Shown here: piece after piece, positions 13,237 through 14,442 of the stretch
How the letters are laid out: each line of letters begins with the position of its first letter
Numbering within the stretch: the stretch's first letter is position 1
Assembly (NCBI GenBank): GCA_002315815.1
Contig: DCIN01000050.1
Coordinates: 1 to 14,442 of the forward strand
Length of the DNA: 14,442 nucleotides
Source of the DNA: Bacteroidales bacterium UBA1725
GTDB taxonomy: Bacteria; Bacteroidota; Bacteroidia; Bacteroidales; UBA932
Direction: 5' to 3'
Translations under genes and position numbers: made by a program
Notes under the pieces: model-generated
What the model saw: only the letters and a program-made list of their open reading frames with translations
Told to the model about the DNA's origin: nothing
Databases searched by the model: none

Positions 13237-14139
13237 ATGGGAGGATTCCGTTTCAAGGAAACTCCTGACGGACCTTTCATTTGTACCGAAAACAGTCTTT
13301 CCATTCCTCCAATTACGGGCATCCGTGAACTTGCCGTAGCCAGTGAGGAGATTGAACGAAGCGAAGAAGCGAACATTTTGCCGGAGAAGATGTGGATTCA
13401 GCAACTTGTCCACCCAGGAACATCTCTTGGTGGTACTCGTCCAAAGGCGGGGGTTGTGGATGAGAACAAAGTGCTTTATGTGGCCAAATTTCCATCAAGA
13501 AAGGATGATTATGATGTGGCATTGTGGGAGCAATTATGTCACTTACTGGCTAAAGGAGCTGGTGTCAATGCCGCAGATACATCTGTTTTGAAATCAGGCA
13601 ACAAATATCATACTCTTCTTTCCAGACGTTTTGACCGAACTACAGATGGCAAGCACATTCATTTTGCATCAGCTATGACCTTGCTCGGTCTTACTGATGG
13701 CTGTGATGCAGATACCGGAAACGGTTATTTGGACATTGTCGATTTCATCATTCGAGGATGTTGTGATGTTGAAAAGAACCTAAAGGAACTCTACCGCAGA
13801 GTGGCCTTCAACATTTGTGTAGACAACAGTGACGACCATTTCCGCAATCACGGTTTTCTGCTTACTCCACGTGGCTGGACATTATCACCGGCATATGATA
13901 TGAATCCAACAGCCAATGACTATCAGAGTATCCTTATTTCTCCATCATCATGCAAGGCTGACATCCAGATTCTGTTGGACGCATCGGAGGATTATTTGAT
14001 TCGTCGGACAGATGCGGAGGCTATCGTTGCCGAAGTAACGAAAGGAGTTTCCCAATGGCGGACTCTTGCCACAATACTTGGCATTCAAAAACGTGAACTT
14101 GCCTTGTTTGAAAATAAGTTGGACAAGTATGCCAAATGA
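13237..14139 (+). CDS. hipA: HipA-family Ser/Thr kinase toxin, N-terminally truncated
   Basis: The 300 residues keep the kinase core: the Gly-rich loop GTSLGGTRPKAG (61-72), the lysine strand YVAKF (Lys84), the catalytic segment DNSDDHFRNHGF (Asp199, Asn204) and YDMNP (Asp221). HipA enzymes phosphorylate glutamyl-tRNA synthetase or similar targets and cause growth arrest; they are about 420-440 residues, so the N-terminal subdomain of about 100 residues or more is missing. The ATG at 13237 is an internal Met of the original protein (DFSRMGGF) without a ribosome-binding site, so translation may be poor. The C-terminus (ALFENKLDKYAK) is intact. It is either a decaying gene or a HipT-like short kinase; HipBST systems supply the missing part as a separate HipS, which is not present here. 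Confidence 0.78.
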   Translation: MGGFRFKETPDGPFICTENSLSIPPITGIRELAVASEEIERSEEANILPEKMWIQQLVHPGTSLGGTRPKAGVVDENKVLYVAKFPSRKDDYDVALWEQLCHLLAKGAGVNAADTSVLKSGNKYHTLLSRRFDRTTDGKHIHFASAMTLLGLTDGCDADTGNGYLDIVDFIIRGCCDVEKNLKELYRRVAFNICVDNSDDHFRNHGFLLTPRGWTLSPAYDMNPTANDYQSILISPSSCKADIQILLDASEDYLIRRTDAEAIVAEVTKGVSQWRTLATILGIQKRELALFENKLDKYAK

Positions 14140-14198
14140 TTTTTCTTTCGGGGCAAGTGCCATTTCCCGATGCATGGACCAATAATTAATTGAGTACC

Positions 14199-14212
14199 AG
14201 TGTTTTAACACT
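14199..14212. terminator. Small hairpin after hipA
   Basis: AGTGTT-TT-AACACT forms a 5-6 bp stem about 60 bp downstream of the hipA stop. No long T-run follows, so it is a weak terminator candidate at best. Confidence 0.2.
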
Positions 14213-14297
14213 TTCCAGAAAGTAGATCTTTGAAACCACCAAAAATCACTTCCGGGTGTATCCGGCCAAAGGGCTTTTTCGGCCGTTATCAGTATTG

Positions 14298-14328
14298 CAA
14301 AGTTACGACTAATTCAGTTGTAACTTTG
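14298..14328. repeat. Strong 13-bp inverted repeat between convergent genes
   Basis: CAAAGTTACGACT (14298-14310) and AGTTGTAACTTTG (14316-14328) are inverted copies, 12 of 13 positions complementary plus one G-T, around a 5-nt AATTC loop. It lies 10 bp beyond the stop of the minus-strand gene at 14338, where it would act as a hairpin at the end of that transcript. It could be a terminator without a T-run, or a protein-binding palindrome. Confidence 0.55.
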
Positions 14329-14337
14329 ATGCAATTA

Positions 14338-14442
14338 TTACTCTATTTCAAGTCTCTTTGCCAATAGAGCCTTGTAGCTCTGCTTGGTTGGTTCGTCAAG
14401 GAATGACGAGTCGATAAAACTGCAAAACTCCGGATAAAGTTT
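14338..14442 (-). CDS. C-terminal end of a gene leaving the window (possibly a second HipA-type protein)
   Basis: The minus strand is open from the window edge to TAA at 14340-14338, giving 34 residues that begin KLYPEFCSFIDSSFL and end KALLAKRLEIE. The pattern SFLxxxxKxxYxxLLxxR resembles the C-terminal tail of the short, C-domain-only HipA-like proteins of Bacteroidetes. With so few residues this is a weak assignment. A tandem stop (TAA TAA) follows. It converges on hipA across about 200 bp. Confidence 0.4.
   Translation of the reverse strand, partial: KLYPEFCSFIDSSFLDEPTKQSYKALLAKRLEIE

Overview
The window reads as chromosomal DNA from a member of the Bacteroidales (a gut Bacteroides/Phocaeicola-like or related organism). 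The evidence is family content (LemA next to DUF3137, a DUF4369-like/TlpA protein, a Gp37/Gp68-type three-Cys protein, a Bacteroidetes-style HipBA pair), several promoters of the TAnnTTTG type, and weak or absent Shine-Dalgarno sequences. The genus call is inference; no rRNA or tRNA gene is present.

Layout. (1) 68-2575 (+) is a two-gene operon of a LemA-family and a DUF3137-family membrane protein. (2) 2623-3918 (-) is one ORF that fuses a NUDIX hydrolase domain to a complete EamA/DMT drug-metabolite transporter. (3) 4051-8005 (+) holds four genes: a bacterial BAHD-type acyltransferase; a DUF5131 (Gp37/Gp68) three-Cys protein starting at TTG four bases after the BAHD stop and in the same frame; an AlkD-like DNA alkylation repair protein; and a secreted TlpA-like protein whose CxxC has lost its second Cys. 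(4) 8158-10686 (-) is an operon of two paralogous small membrane proteins and a CPA1/NhaP2-type K+/H+ antiporter whose C-terminal RCK domains are cut off by an in-frame amber codon. (5) 10707-10935 (-) is a fragment of a calcium/sodium antiporter, broken at both ends and frameshifted inside. (6) 10999-11400 (-) is a small secreted protein. (7) 11447-12480 (+) is a tight three-gene module around a MotB/ZorB-like, OmpA-domain protein with no MotA partner in the window. (8) 12481-12819 is a dense non-coding stretch with direct repeats, promoters and palindromes. (9) 12820-14139 (+) is hipB followed by a hipA that has lost its N-terminal subdomain through a deletion and a 1-nt frameshift. (10) 14338-14442 (-) is the C-terminal end of a gene running out of the window.

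The first 8 kb look like ordinary, intact operons with some unusual domain choices. From about 8.1 kb on, three of the recognisable genes are broken (antiporter, Ca/Na exchanger, hipA), so this half looks like an eroding or rearranging accessory region. The best candidate for a little-described system is the MotB/OmpA module at 11447-12480. The most biochemically surprising gene is the BAHD acyltransferase, a family best known from plants and fungi.
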